A stretch of 64,000 nucleotides of DNA from Arctopsyche grandis (GCF_051622035.1 NC_135358.1:18324501-18388500); one strand, 5' to 3'. Shown: positions 34,063 through 45,225, numbered from the stretch's first letter. Numbers and translations: made by a program. Notes: generated by a model from the letters alone, not told the origin.

Positions 34063-37000
34063 GCAAAAAAAAAACAACACCTCAGTAAATAGTATTTATT
34101 AAATTGCATTAACTAATAAATGAAAGTAATAATATATGTATTAAACAATATAATAATAAGATTATAAAGCGATATTTACATAAAATGAAACTTTTTAGCA
34201 AATACTTTAATACATCATTATTATTATTTGCAACAATTATAAAATTATACTTAATTAGTTCCTTTGTAAATCTCATATGGATATGTATGTATATAATATA
34301 ATATAACAAATGTAGATACATACATATATGTATATGATATATTGAATATTGTATTTTATTATCAATCGTCATATTGCATTAAAAGGTCAAAATTTAATTA
34401 ATAAGTCGTAAGTTCATATGATTTTAATTGTTTTAGCTTACCGCTTAATAAAATAAAATGTTTATGATTGTTTAGTTGTGCATCAGGCGGCACTTGAATG
34501 TAATGTGTTATCGTCTATGTGCAACTTTTCTCTTTTATATGCGATTTTCGCAGAATTTTGAAAAAGTATTAGTTTTTTTGACCAACATTGTTAAAAGGAT
34601 TATTGATGGGGGAGTTATTAGTTGCAACAAAAGCTGTTTCTGAAATAAATCGATATATTTGCTTGCGGTTTCACACCGCTAAAAATGCAAAATTCACCAT
34701 GACACATTGCAAATCTATTGTGTTAATATGAGCTTACTTAAACGGAAAATGTCGTTGAAAATTTATTAGTGTTTTCAAAAATGATAATTATTGCATATAT
34801 TGACTATGGTGAGCTATTTTTTATCATTAGTGGTTTTGGCATCAATGGATACGTCATTTTAATATATATTTTTTGATTTCGATTAAATTATGTTTTATAA
34901 TTTTTACTCTAATTTAATTTATATGCAAACAATTCATATAAATTCAATTAATATCAGATAATAATAAGCAATTTTTATTACTGTTTCAGTAATACTATTG
35001 TATGCTTCAAATATGAGACGTCTAGTTCCAAAACCCGGTATCTGCATATTTGGTCAAAACTGAGATAAAAATGTATTCCGATTCTAGGGATATTTTCACA
35101 CAATACTGTATACTTGAATTATTTCTAAAACCAAGTTAAATGACTAAAAAAAATATTTAAAATCTTGTTTTGTTCCAAAGAACGGCAAAAATTCTCTCTG
35201 TTTATTCGAATTAACGGCAAAACTGCCGACAGCCAATCAGAACACTGCATATGGCAAGATGGCGGCCATTTCGGCCAGTTACCTGGGTGCAACTGTCATT
35301 CCGCATTTCTTTCGTAATTGCTGTTATCATGGACGATCTGTCTCGAAGTATTGAAAAAACCAAAGATGGAGATACAAGAAAGAAAACAATCCGAAAGAAA
35401 TCGTGAGCAAAGGAACGGAATCGCCGTGAAAGGACAACTCGGGAACAAACACCGGCAAAATCGTTTTTTCTGTCAAAAAGTCTTAATATTTCATTTAATC
35501 TCAAAAATTTTCCAAAAAACTGAATTGCAAAATAACTTTAAATAGTATATCTTCCATTAAAATAAAACTTTGTAAATGAAATCCACTAAATAAAGTTTTG
35601 GCAGAAAAACTGCGTTTACCAACAAATGAGTGAAATGCTTTTACCGGGTTTTTGAACTAGACGACTCATATATACATACATATATAATAGCGCCATTCTG
35701 TGTGTCTGTGTAAGATAACGATAATAGTCATTTCGATTCGACATACATATGTACGTCACAGTTAAAACACTGCCAACAAAACGTTCGAATGTAATACGAA
35801 CATGATAACAAATCAACAAAAAACTTATACATATACATATATATATACTGATTGCTACCAATGTTTCCTCTAGGGAAATAAATCTCTGAGCATTTAGCGC
35901 CATCTATTGAAAATTTATTTAATTAATTAATTTTTCTATAGGTTTTTTATATTGTTTATATGTAGGTAGGTAGGTATTTTTGCCATTTTTTTCATATTAT
36001 ACAATTAAATATAAATATTAAATGAAATATATTCAAAACGTATTTGAAAAAAATACAATTGCGTGCGGATCAAAAACAGGACCGACATATTTCTTTTATT
36101 TTTTTTTTATTTAATAACCTGATATGCCATAACCCATGCGATGATATTTCATCGGGCACAACACTAGCTAGTATAACATATTAATATATGAATATGTTAT
36201 ACATAATATATATTTCTGCATAATATAAAAATGTATCTATTTATATAAGTAGAAGGCTAAAAATCACATGAACTTAACAATATAGGAAATACCTACACAC
36301 TGAATTAAAAAAAAATTGTAACCATTAGACATAAATCAATACAAAGTATACCCGTAACATTAAATAACTAAGGATGTACAATGTTTTCATTGCAGCATTT
36401 TCTGAGACAATTTTATACAGATATGAGTTTCCAATGTTTAATTATAGAATAGCAATGAGCACATGGCTTGGTCAAATATTCATACTACTTTTGATGTTTA
36501 CAAACGAGAACTATGTATATGTACATACAAATGTACAATAAAAAGAGGTTATGATGAAATTCTCGCCGTAAAATCTAATCGTGCAATAGCAGTGTCAATG
36601 CAAGACAAAAAGATAATGCGGAAGCATGACATTTTCCACGCTATTTATTGTCAAAGGCGAAGATACGTAGGTGCTAAGAGCTGAATGAATTTCAGGGACA
36701 TTCACATCACAATACAACGATATTAGAACTGGCTTGTCGGAGAAGACGACATCGATTGTATTGTATGGAATGCATTCACGAACCATGTGCTCCAGAAATG
36801 CATTTAATTAAATTTTAACTGCTTCTATTAAAGTCGTGCAATGTTTCTAGTTTCCATTTATTATGACGATCGATTTCAATGTCATCAAAATGAAAAATTA
36901 ATTACATTCAATTTCATCATGTTAGTTGTGACATTGATTTATCTTTGCGAAAGCGATTCAGGTTAGTGTCAATAAATTATTTTCATTTACTTACTTAATT

Positions 37001-38788
37001 TATAATAAAAGTCTATTAATAATGTACAAAGTTTTCAGAATAGAATAATGCAGTTTTGAGCTTTCATTTAAATAATACAACTATGTAGCTGAATTGCCCG
37101 GCGTTGCTTAAGCAAGTAAAAGTTGAAAAAAAAATGAAAATTTTTTGGTCATATTTAGAGTACCACGAAATTGTATACTAAATTTATTGGTTCTAAATTG
37201 AAAACATACAAACATTCATTTTTATATACAAATGTAGTAGAAGAAAAATAATCAGAAATGCATTATTGCAAAATGCAATTGTATTATATAATATAAATGT
37301 AATTTGTATAATATAATATTTCGAAATTATGATTCTTAGGATTTAAATTTATTATATGTAGAATCAAAAACAATTTATTGACTAATTTTGAAACCATACA
37401 ATATAGTAAAACTAAATCGGAAATATTGTACTACAAGACAGCTACTTTATAGTATAGAATTGAAAAAATCAATACAAAATATTAAGCTTGGTTTTATTAT
37501 GTGTATTGTTTAATCTATGCCTGTTTGATATCCATAAATCACATGTATATACACAGACGAGTTCGAAAGTACGACCTATTCAACTGTTATATCTATGGTA
37601 GAGAAAAAACATTCACTTAATTACACATCTTTGTATTGAAAATAAAATTAAATTCATCAATAGAAAATTTTATCATAAATATGAAATAATTTTGATACAA
37701 ATTTAATATACATGTTTACAAGTTTCTTTTAAATTTATTTCCTTGACATTAAATCAAAAGATGCGGTCTTCAAATTAAGAATAAATTAATATTTATATAT
37801 TATATTTTAAGAAATTGCAATAGTAATTTCAAATATCATATACAAAATGTGTCAAACTCTTCAAAGCAACATTTCCTGTAATTAAATGTATGTAAAGCAG
37901 TAGACGACCTCAAACTTGTCAAATATAATTTCCTCTATGATAAATCAATAATGTGCGAACAAGAACGGAAAAATCGATAATGCATCACGCGGAATTGACA
38001 CTATTGTTCCTATATTTATAATTCTTTTCTTAATTACTTGTCAACGTTAACACACAACGACATAAGGTCGAATCGCACCGTTACAACCGTTGCACCCAAC
38101 GATCGGGGTAATTGACTTTAGAAAGTTCAAGAACAAAAAAAAAAAAAGTTGCATTCGCAAATAAATAAATAGCCGATAATTTCGTAATATTTTGTTCGAA
38201 TTGTATGCCAAATTGGTTTATAAATAATTCTGAAATAAAAAGCTTGTAAAAAGTCGCACCATTGAATTGGCAGGCCTCACGTGTTTTCCGATCAACAATA
38301 TTGCGCAACATAGAATTTCAATTAAGATCAAACGATTTAAATGAATCATAAACAATGTTTCATCATGAGTGAAAACAGATGCCGACAATAGCATAAAATA
38401 TATATTATATTGTATCTATTATACATACATTTATACTTCCACGCGTTATGATCATGTATGTATTTTGACACCACACTTACAAATCTACAATCACATATCT
38501 GTAATTTCTTTACTGCTATCAATTATTTAAATTTAATTCCAATTTTTTGAAACGAAACGATGGATTTATAACTTGGGTTTTTGTTCGAAAAACTAATGTA
38601 TAATATTTCAGTTGACCTAGCAATAAGAAGAAAAAAGTCATTCCTGTTGCTCAAACGACATAATAAAAATCGTATAGTAAGAGTTAAACTCGTCGATGAA
38701 TAGGAATCAACTTTGAAATAATACCAATTTTTTTTATTATTTTTAAAATTAGATTTTGATTTCAATTATAAACGAGGCTAGCTTATGT
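34063..38788. other. Long AT-rich intergenic region
   Basis: No gene can be supported apart from the 5' flank of the transporter (to about 34.6 kb) and the small GC-richer island at 35160-35600. Minor features: TATATACATACATATATA patches near 35670, CTAGCTAGTATAACATATTA near 36170 next to TTTCATCGGGCACAAC, which looks like the end of an old transposon, and plain AT-rich sequence from 36.2 to 38.7 kb. Confidence 0.4.
35160..35600 (+). promoter_or_regulatory. Promoter-like GC-richer island with a YY1/Pho-type site
   Basis: Contains CCAAT (35233) and AAGATGGCGGC (35256-35266), a strong match to the YY1/Pleiohomeotic core. Two overlapping ATG frames follow: one of about 31 codons from 35259, and one of 25 codons from 35331 (MDDLSRSIEKTKDG and a lysine-rich end). 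Two AATAAA-type signals occur near 35560-35595. It could be a short transcription unit or an old processed copy. No known protein is recognised. Confidence 0.3.
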
Positions 38789-39025
38789 ATGTATTATATA
38801 TACAACACGACTAACAGAGTGAATGTAATATTTTGTCATCATAATTTAACTTTTTTACAGCACTGATAATAACAATGCATTTTATGACACTTTCAATGCA
38901 GCTCGTAATTTTGATATTGGATTCCTCAAATACATATAAAAGCTATAATATATGTATTCATGCACGTGCCAGATCATTTACATCAACGTAGACATATGGT
39001 TAAGTACATTGCCTATGGAGGCATT
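38789..39025. repeat. Direct duplication, copy A
   Basis: From ATGTATTATATATACAACAC to GCCTATGGAGGCATT, about 237 bp nearly identical to copy B at 39340-39561. Copy A retains 21 bases (between AATGCA words near 38876-38905) that copy B lacks. Confidence 0.9.
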
Positions 39026-39068
39026 GGGGTCTACCTCACGGGCCCGAATGTGAAACGCCCGAAAACGC

Positions 39069-39310
39069 AAATATCGGAAGGCAAAGATCGAAAGATCAAA
39101 AAAAAAAGGCTGCATGGTAAACGGTACATACTCACTTAATTTGCGCGAGCAGGATACAACAGGAACAAGAGGAACAGGCTTTTCCTCTTGTTCCTGTTGT
39201 ATCCTGCTCGCGCAAATTAAGTGAGTATGTGTACCGTTTACCATGCACCCTTTTTTTTTGTTCTTTCGACTTAAGATCTTTCGATTTTCGATCTTTGCCT
39301 TCCGATATTT
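39069..39310. mobile_element. Foldback element between the direct duplicates
   Basis: Outer inverted repeat AAATATCGGAAGGCAAAGAT, with inner arms TGCATGGTAAACGGTACATA and ACTCACTTAATTTGCGCGAG, all mirrored exactly on the right half. The inner GCGAGCAGGATACAACAGG word is shared with the CAGTGGCGTG foldbacks at 12.2-12.6 kb although the ends differ. Confidence 0.85.
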
Positions 39311-39339
39311 GGTTTTTCGTGCATTTCTAATTAGATCCC

Positions 39340-39561
39340 ATGTATTATATATACAACACGACTAACAGAGTGAATGTAATATTTTGTCATCATAATTTAA
39401 CTTTTTTCCACAGCACTGATAATAACAATGCAGCTCGTAATTTTGATATTGGATTCCTCAAATACATATAAAAGCTATAATATACATATGTATTCATGCA
39501 CGTGCCAGATCATTTACATCAACGTAGACATATGGTTAAGTACATTGTCTATGGAGGCATT
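39340..39561. repeat. Direct duplication, copy B
   Basis: Second copy of the segment at 38789-39025. It directly abuts the 3' tail of the RTE element. It differs by a 21-base deletion between AATGCA microhomologies, a TTTTTTCCACAG/TTTTTTACAG indel and an added CATATG unit. Confidence 0.9.
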
Positions 39562-39581
39562 TATACATGTTATACATACAT

Positions 39582-42500
39582 ATCATCATCATCATCATTT
39601 ACAGCCATTCGCCATCCACTGCTGGATGAAGGCCTCTCCAACACGCTTCCACTCGTCTCTGTTTTGCGCAACACTCATCCATCTCATTCCGCACATTTTC
39701 CTAATTTCGTTCACCCATCTTCCTTGCGGTCTTCCTTTTACTCTTTTGCCTTCTCTCGGGTACCATTCAAGCACTTCTTTTGTCCACCTTTCGTCCATCC
39801 TCCTAGCTACGTGACCCGCCCATTGCCATTTCAATCTCTTCACTCTATCCACTATGTCCACTACCCTTGTCATATTTCTCACCCACGTGTTCCGCTTCCT
39901 GTCTTTCCTCGTTATGCCAAGCATACAGCGTTCCATACTTCTTTGAGTGCATTGGATTTTATTTTGCATCTTGGCGTTCAGTGTCCAAGTTTCACATCCA
40001 TACGTCATCACTGGCAAAACGCATTGATCAAAGATCCTTTTCTTCAGGCAGAGTGGCATTTTTGATTTAAAAACAGCATTCATCCGTCCAAATGCACTCC
40101 ACCCCAATTTCATACGTCTCTTTATCTCTTCATTTTTACTACCAGACATGTCAATTATTTGACCTAAATATAAATAATTATTTACTACTTCTACTGGTTT
40201 ATCATCTAAGGGGATGCTATCAGGCATGCAATAACTATTGAACATTAGTTTAGTCTTATCTACGTTAATTTTTAATCCTACTTTTCTACTTTCCCTGTCC
40301 AGCTGTGTTAGTCTGATAAGTAGGTCAGCTGAATCACGAGCTACTAAAACTATATCGTCTGCGAACCGAAGGTGACTCAAAAAGCGACCATTGATGCTTA
40401 CTCCGGCTGTATCCCAATCCAATTTCCTGAAAACTCCCTCAAGCACCGCATTGAATAACTTGGGCGAGATTGTATCTCCTTGTCTTACTCCTTTTCCTAT
40501 GCTAAATCTATCTGTACCTGAAAAAATTTTAACTGAAGCTGTGGCATTCTTATATATTGTAGCTAACAGTCCCACATAGGGTTCCGGCACTCCCTGTGTT
40601 TTTAGAGCGTTAAGTACTGCATTATGACTAACTGTATCGAAGGCTTTCTCATAATCGACGAAACCTAGGCACAGTGGCCGTTGATATTCGTTGGCGCGCT
40701 CGATTAGTTCGCCAACTACTTGGAGGTGGTCCATTGTGCTGAAATTTGCCCTAAACCCTGCCTGCTCTATAGGTTGGTTCTCGTCGAGGATATTCTTCAG
40801 CCTTTCTGTAATAACCTTCGTGAAGAGCTTGTAGACCGCTGAAAGTAGACTAATGGGTCGGTAGTTCTTGATATCGCTTTTGTCGCCTTTTTTGTGTATT
40901 AAAATGATAGTTGCGTTATTCCATCCTTCTGGTATAGCTTGGTTCTGGATGCATTTGCTGAAAAGCCTAGCTAAGATATTAATTAGGGGGGGGCCGCCAC
41001 ATTTTAGTAAGTCGATGGGAATATTATCTTCCCCTGGGGTTTTACCATTCTTTGCAGTTTTTAGCGCGGCCTCTACTTCGCTAGGCAATACTGCAGGAAC
41101 CCTTTGGCCGTGTGTCGATTCCAGAGTGGGGAATTGGCCGTTGTCGTTCTCGTATAGTTTTGCATAGAACGTGTAAACTCTGTCTATGATTTCTTCTCTA
41201 TTCCTAATTATTACTCCGCTCTCTGATCTGATTGCGATCATTTGGTTTTTGCCTAAGAAAAGATCCTGTTTGCACTTTTTCAGGCTACGGTTATTCTTAA
41301 TGGTATTTTCTATTAGCTTGCTGTTAAAATCCCTGACATCCCTGACTATTCTCTTCTTAATTTCCTTATTTACTAGATTGTATTCTTGCTTATTATTATC
41401 CCTATCTAAATTCCTTTTATGCTTAATTAGGTTTTTTGTTTCCGCTGAAATTTTGCTTAATTTAATCTGTTTCCTGAAACCACCTAATTTCTTACCTGTT
41501 GAGGTTAGAACCGAACTAATTACAGTGTTCAATTCCTCGATGTCTGCTTCTGGGTTTAATTTCCCGTATCGATTTCCAAGTTCGAGTTCGAATTCCTTTT
41601 TCCTAGACCTTAGTTGAGCGAAATCTGGAGAGTTACTGCATCCTTTTATTAATTTCCTACGTTCGCAATTTATATTAATGGCCATCTTGGCACGGACTAA
41701 TCTGTGATCGCTGCCTATATCTACTTTACTTAAAACACTAACGTCTTTAACGGAGTGCAGGGCATTTGTTAGGATGAAATCGATCTCGTTTCTGTCTCCT
41801 TTAGGACTCTCCCAAGTCCACTTATTGTTGGTGTTTTTCCTGAAAAATGAATTAGTGATGAAGAGCCTGTTGTGTTCTGCGAATTCTATGAGGCGATCGC
41901 CTCTGTCATTTCTTTGGCCGGTACCAAAATTGCCTACTGCTCTTTCTGTGTTTGCCTTTTGTCCTATTTTTGCGTTAAAGTCGCCCATGATTATTTTAAA
42001 GTGGTGGCGGCTATTATCGTATGCGCCCTGTAGTTTTTCGTAGAAGTCTTCTATTTCCTCGTCTGGGTGGCTAGATGTGGGGGCGTACACTTGGAAGATT
42101 TGACAAGTGTACCTGCTCGAGATTCTTAATACTACATAGCATATACGTTCCGATATGTCGTTTATTTCTATAATATTTCTTTCTATTCTCTTATTGATAA
42201 GAAACCCTACTCCTCCTATTCTACCATTTGGTAGCCCTCTCCAGTAGAGACAGTTACCACTTTTTAGGATTATTTGGTTTCCCTGTTTTCGTCTTACTTC
42301 GCTAAGTCCTACTAAATCCCATTTGATACTTTCTAGTTCATTCTCTAATGCAAGCACACTTCCTTCACTCGATAACGTTCTTACATTGTACGTGGCTAAA
42401 TACAGGTTTCTATTAGCTAAGCTATCATCCATCGTCACTCTTACCTTGTTGGAGGTTTGGATATTATTTTTCTCGCATTTATCCAAGATGTGTTGAGAAA

Positions 42501-42600
42501 AAGGCGGTACTTGAGAGAGATTTCCATTCAAGGAGTGAGTTCTTACCGCCATAAACTCTTCTCTGTGGTCAGCTTTGACATATAGTCATCCTAGGTATCA
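39582..42600 (-). mobile_element. RTE-clade non-LTR retrotransposon, apparently full coding length
   Basis: Minus-strand element with one long ORF and a 3' tail of (ATG)n at 39582-39598, the microsatellite tail typical of RTE elements. The 5' boundary is not sharp in the sequence; 42600 is approximate, a short distance above the ATG at 42552. A 5'-truncated relative is at 26443-27003. No obvious target duplication could be read because the 3' flank is low-complexity. Confidence 0.9.
39595..42552 (-). CDS. RTE retrotransposon endonuclease-reverse transcriptase ORF, intact
   Basis: 985 codons without stop or frameshift. Residues about 50-290 are an AP-type endonuclease: ATYNVRTL (53-60), VGLSEVRR, IMGDFNAKIG, WTWESPKGDRNEIDFIL and SDHRLVRAK. 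Residues about 520-800 are the reverse transcriptase: HKKGDKSDIKNYRPISLL, AGFRANFSTMDHL, FVDYEKAFD (about 634), GVRQGDTISPKLFN and the catalytic FADD (about 732). The C-terminal portion has TYGCETW and RLKWQWAGHVARRM, usual in RTE proteins. All visible catalytic residues are present, so the element may be young. The TGA stop lies in the (ATG)n tail. A second ATG at residue 41 could be the real start. Several plus-strand frames over this region are shadows. Confidence 0.95.
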   Translation of the reverse strand: MAVRTHSLNGNLSQVPPFSQHILDKCEKNNIQTSNKVRVTMDDSLANRNLYLATYNVRTLSSEGSVLALENELESIKWDLVGLSEVRRKQGNQIILKSGNCLYWRGLPNGRIGGVGFLINKRIERNIIEINDISERICYVVLRISSRYTCQIFQVYAPTSSHPDEEIEDFYEKLQGAYDNSRHHFKIIMGDFNAKIGQKANTERAVGNFGTGQRNDRGDRLIEFAEHNRLFITNSFFRKNTNNKWTWESPKGDRNEIDFILTNALHSVKDVSVLSKVDIGSDHRLVRAKMAININCERRKLIKGCSNSPDFAQLRSRKKEFELELGNRYGKLNPEADIEELNTVISSVLTSTGKKLGGFRKQIKLSKISAETKNLIKHKRNLDRDNNKQEYNLVNKEIKKRIVRDVRDFNSKLIENTIKNNRSLKKCKQDLFLGKNQMIAIRSESGVIIRNREEIIDRVYTFYAKLYENDNGQFPTLESTHGQRVPAVLPSEVEAALKTAKNGKTPGEDNIPIDLLKCGGPPLINILARLFSKCIQNQAIPEGWNNATIILIHKKGDKSDIKNYRPISLLSAVYKLFTKVITERLKNILDENQPIEQAGFRANFSTMDHLQVVGELIERANEYQRPLCLGFVDYEKAFDTVSHNAVLNALKTQGVPEPYVGLLATIYKNATASVKIFSGTDRFSIGKGVRQGDTISPKLFNAVLEGVFRKLDWDTAGVSINGRFLSHLRFADDIVLVARDSADLLIRLTQLDRESRKVGLKINVDKTKLMFNSYCMPDSIPLDDKPVEVVNNYLYLGQIIDMSGSKNEEIKRRMKLGWSAFGRMNAVFKSKMPLCLKKRIFDQCVLPVMTYGCETWTLNAKMQNKIQCTQRSMERCMLGITRKDRKRNTWVRNMTRVVDIVDRVKRLKWQWAGHVARRMDERWTKEVLEWYPREGKRVKGRPQGRWVNEIRKMCGMRWMSVAQNRDEWKRVGEAFIQQWMANGCK

Positions 42601-43439
42601 CTTGGATCACTTATGAGTTATTACATGCCATTTAACAGGGTTACTTTGTAAGTGAAAGTAGTTAGTTATGATAATAATAGATTAGCAATTGTTATACTAC
42701 TTTTTTACAGATCTTTATCGTGAGACGCCTCTTTGGAGACAACGGATTTATATATGTGAGTGCGGTTTGCAATTTAATATTTTAATAATAACTTTAGTAA
42801 AGTATATAAAATTACACGAATTACTTTAATATAATTTAAATATGAAAAAGAACTGATAGACAGTTGGGAAACACCGTTTCTGTTTGCTATTATTCTATTA
42901 AGTAAAGTTCGTTAAAGATTTTTGGCTGGAAGCAATTATGTGGAAGATTTATTGCTTCTGTGGGACCGACTTGGCTGGCGAAGGACCCTTTTTTTGTATT
43001 CAGGTAGGGAGATGTATCTCGTTTGACACCGATTTGACACAAAAATTAGCACAAAATTTTTCGAAATAACTGATATAAAACCGCTTTTTACGACCGATTT
43101 GCTGTTTATTTTTACACTTAAATTATACTAGGATGCAATTAGTAAAATAAGTGATTAGATGGTTAAGTTAAATTTCGTGCAATAGCCGGGTTTAAGCGAG
43201 TAATAGCGGGAGGAACGCAGAAGCACGTCCTCCTCACATGACACGAAAGACCGAACTCCATACATACATATATGAACATATAAATATGTCTGTTCACATT
43301 TGCCGTATAGATTCAATATGTTTTAGAAAAGATAAAACTCACTCGATAAAATCTTCGTCGTTTTATATGAAGTATGTATTTGAAGTCACCGGATTTGACA
43401 ATGTTGTGATGTTGTTTAATTTTGACAATAATAATAACA

Positions 43440-43800
43440 CGTGTCGCACTGAATAGTCTTCGAGCACTTCGAGCAAATTAGCGTCGGGTGTGATTGAGGT
43501 CGGGCCGTACGAACACGTCCATAACTGAGAGACCGAGAAACCGAGAAACCGAAACCGAGACGAGCGAGCTTTGGGCGCGAAGCGAGCTTTGAACGAGACC
43601 AGAACGCGTCCGCAAGTTGGCGACACTGACGCTACACTATGGTCGCCGCCCAAAGTCGCCGCTTTATATTGTAATTGAATCCCCACCCGCCCCACCCCCC
43701 CGCACCGACCCCTCCCGACACCCCCCCCAACCCCCCACGGATTTTCCGGAAGCTGTCGGAATTTTCACGACGACCGCGAATCAATTTCTATGACAACTTA
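43440..43800. promoter_or_regulatory. CpG-rich island, possible promoter
   Basis: Strikingly GC- and CpG-rich in an AT-rich setting, with a repeated ACCGAGAA/ACCGAGAC motif (43530-43560) and GCGAAGCGAGC. The minus strand has an insect initiator-like TCAGT near 43453 and a CACGTG E-box near 43440. No convincing coding exon is seen; the minus-strand 110-codon frame has no ATG or domain. It may be the start of a gene with a very long first intron. Confidence 0.35.
43680..43736 (-). other. G-rich tract, potential G-quadruplex
   Basis: The plus strand is almost pure C with runs of 4-8; the minus strand therefore has at least six runs of four or more G with short loops. It lies at the edge of the CpG island. 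Confidence 0.7.
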
Positions 43801-43866
43801 CATACATCCTGTTTGTGTTCCGATACAAATGCCAATCTAATATAAATACATTTATTTTTATTACAT

Positions 43867-43872
<6 letters not shown>

Positions 43873-43918
<46 letters not shown>
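43873..43918. repeat. Poly(A) tract of about 46
   Basis: Uninterrupted A run on the plus strand, followed by CTCGGATGTGCCCAACCCATG. The same words follow a shorter A run at 60680-60700, so this is probably the A-rich junction of a retroelement fragment. Confidence 0.85.
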
Positions 43919-43921
<3 letters not shown>

Positions 43922-43995
43922 GGATGTGCCCAACCCATGACTTTATATTTGAGGAATATAAAAAGATCCCAAAACAAAATTCGATAATTAAACAT
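43919..43995. repeat. Interspersed repeat, shared with 60689-60765
   Basis: CGGATGTGCCCAACCCATGA, then TTTGAGGAATATAA and CAAAACAAAATTCGAT, are all present in the same order near 60.7 kb. Short, diverged and non-coding; probably retroelement 3' debris. Confidence 0.65.
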
Positions 43996-44014
43996 ATGTT
44001 TATTATCGGATTTT

Positions 44015-44310
44015 GACCAGCAGCATAGCTCGGTCGTTAAGCTTCTGCTTAGCGTCGAAAGGCGCCGGGTTCGATCCCTGGGTTCGGGCCTCGAATGAAA
44101 ATGAATTTTTCAGAGTATGCTGTTGGTCAGACTTGGATTTGTGACTCCAGGTTGATCGTTTCCTATCAGAGTTTGCCAATTTTCTCTGATTTCATTGTTG
44201 AAACGGTTCCCGGAAAAAAAATTGGCTAAAATTCCTTCCTACCTACTATGTCACCACTATTTGAAGTATGATTGATGTACAATAAAATTTATGTACAATT
44301 CATAGATGTC
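44015..44310 (+). mobile_element. tRNA-derived SINE, plus-strand copy
   Basis: Head: GACCAGCAGCATAGCTCGGT (A-box region) and GGGTTCGATCCCTGGG (B box). Body: CAGACTTGGATTTGTGACTC and GATCGTTTCCTATCAGAGTT, then TGATTTCATTGTTGAAACGG. The tail includes CACCACTATTTGAA and AATAAA. The same body occurs in minus orientation at 22.0, 44.8, 51.8, 59.5 and 62.2 kb. Confidence 0.8.
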
Positions 44311-44360
44311 TCGTTAATTTGCGAGTTTTTCAGCGTCTCGTAATTCAACGACTTGTAATA

Positions 44361-44616
44361 AAAATGCTGCATTTGTAATTGGCCAGGAAGGCGCATTGGG
44401 ATTTACCTGTAAGGCCTTCCAGGTACATATATAATATATGTAAAAACAAAATAAATAAATAAATAATAAAATAAATTTAAAAAAAATACTGTTTCCGGTT
44501 TACGAATTCTGACCATAAACTTATTTTATTTTTACATAGATATATACCAGGAAGGCTTGACAGGAAGATCCCAATGCACCTTCCTGGACAATTAATTACA
44601 AACAATGCAGCATTTT
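44361..44616. mobile_element. Foldback element around AGGAAGGC arms
   Basis: Left AAAATGCTGCATTTGTAATT and GGCCAGGAAGGCGCATTGGG; right CCCAATGCACCTTCCTGG and AATTACAAACAATGCAGCATTTT. The centre carries CTGTTTCCGGTTTACGAATT, a word also at 58070-58105. Non-coding. Confidence 0.7.
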
Positions 44617-44821
44617 ATTATTACATATGTAAATCACTGTATTTCTAGAAGCTGAAGAACACAAAATAACAAATAATTAATTTATTAATTACAAAATGAA
44701 TCCACTGAGGCATCTATGGATTTAGATTTTGTACATAATTTTTACAAATTGTACACACAATAAATACAGAAGATTTGTGACAACAGGAAAGATGATTTTT
44801 TTTTTAATGAAGCGTTTTATT

Positions 44822-44985
44822 TTAAGGAAGCGTTTCAACGATGATCAGATAAAAATGGCAAACTCTGATAAGAAACGATCGATTTGGTGTCACAAATACC
44901 CCCAAATCTAAGTATGACGGATCGAACCCACTGATCACTTGGTGCTAAATATACAGGTTACCATTAAGCCATAATGCTGACAACC
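44822..44985 (-). mobile_element. tRNA-derived SINE, diverged minus-strand copy
   Basis: GTTTCAACGATGATCAGATA, then GGCAAACTCTGATAAGAAAC and GATCGATTTGGTGTCACAAA, then a degraded head with GGATCGAACCCA and TTAAGCCATAATGCTG. Family membership is clear from the body; the head is mutated. Confidence 0.7.
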
Positions 44986-45009
44986 AGCCTTAGTACATAA
45001 ATAATACGT

Positions 45010-45225
45010 TCAGGGGTGAGGAAACAATCGTGGTCTTTTGGTCATTTTTGACTTTTCTAAGAGGAAAAATCCCACTTCGGGTTTATTAAAAAATCCCCAA
45101 AATACATAGTCACACCCATTTTTTTCTAGATCATGAAAACGTGATCAGTGATCGATTCTATAAGTCAAAATCTCGAGTTGGAATTTTCGCATGATCACAA
45201 AACTTCCTCTATTGTTACTAGTAGA
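45010..45225. repeat. LINE-like 3' debris with relatives at 58.1 and 61.1 kb
   Basis: Bases 45010-45095 (GTTCAGGGGTGAGG and TTTTTGACTTTTCTAAGAGG) match 58155-58240. Bases 45116-45225 (TTTTTTTCTAGATCATGAAA, GTGATCAGTGATCGATTCT, TTTTCGCATGATCACAAAAC) match 61064-61172. These look like pieces of one retroelement 3' region scattered as fragments. No ORF. Confidence 0.55.

Noticed and set aside
39428-42043. Several plus-strand frames of 60-189 codons opposite the RTE ORF
   Set aside because: Shadows of the retrotransposon coding strand; no domain, no independent codon bias.
43363-43695. 110-codon minus-strand frame in the CpG island
   Set aside because: No ATG near its start, low-complexity composition and no recognisable motif; better explained as GC-rich promoter-like DNA.
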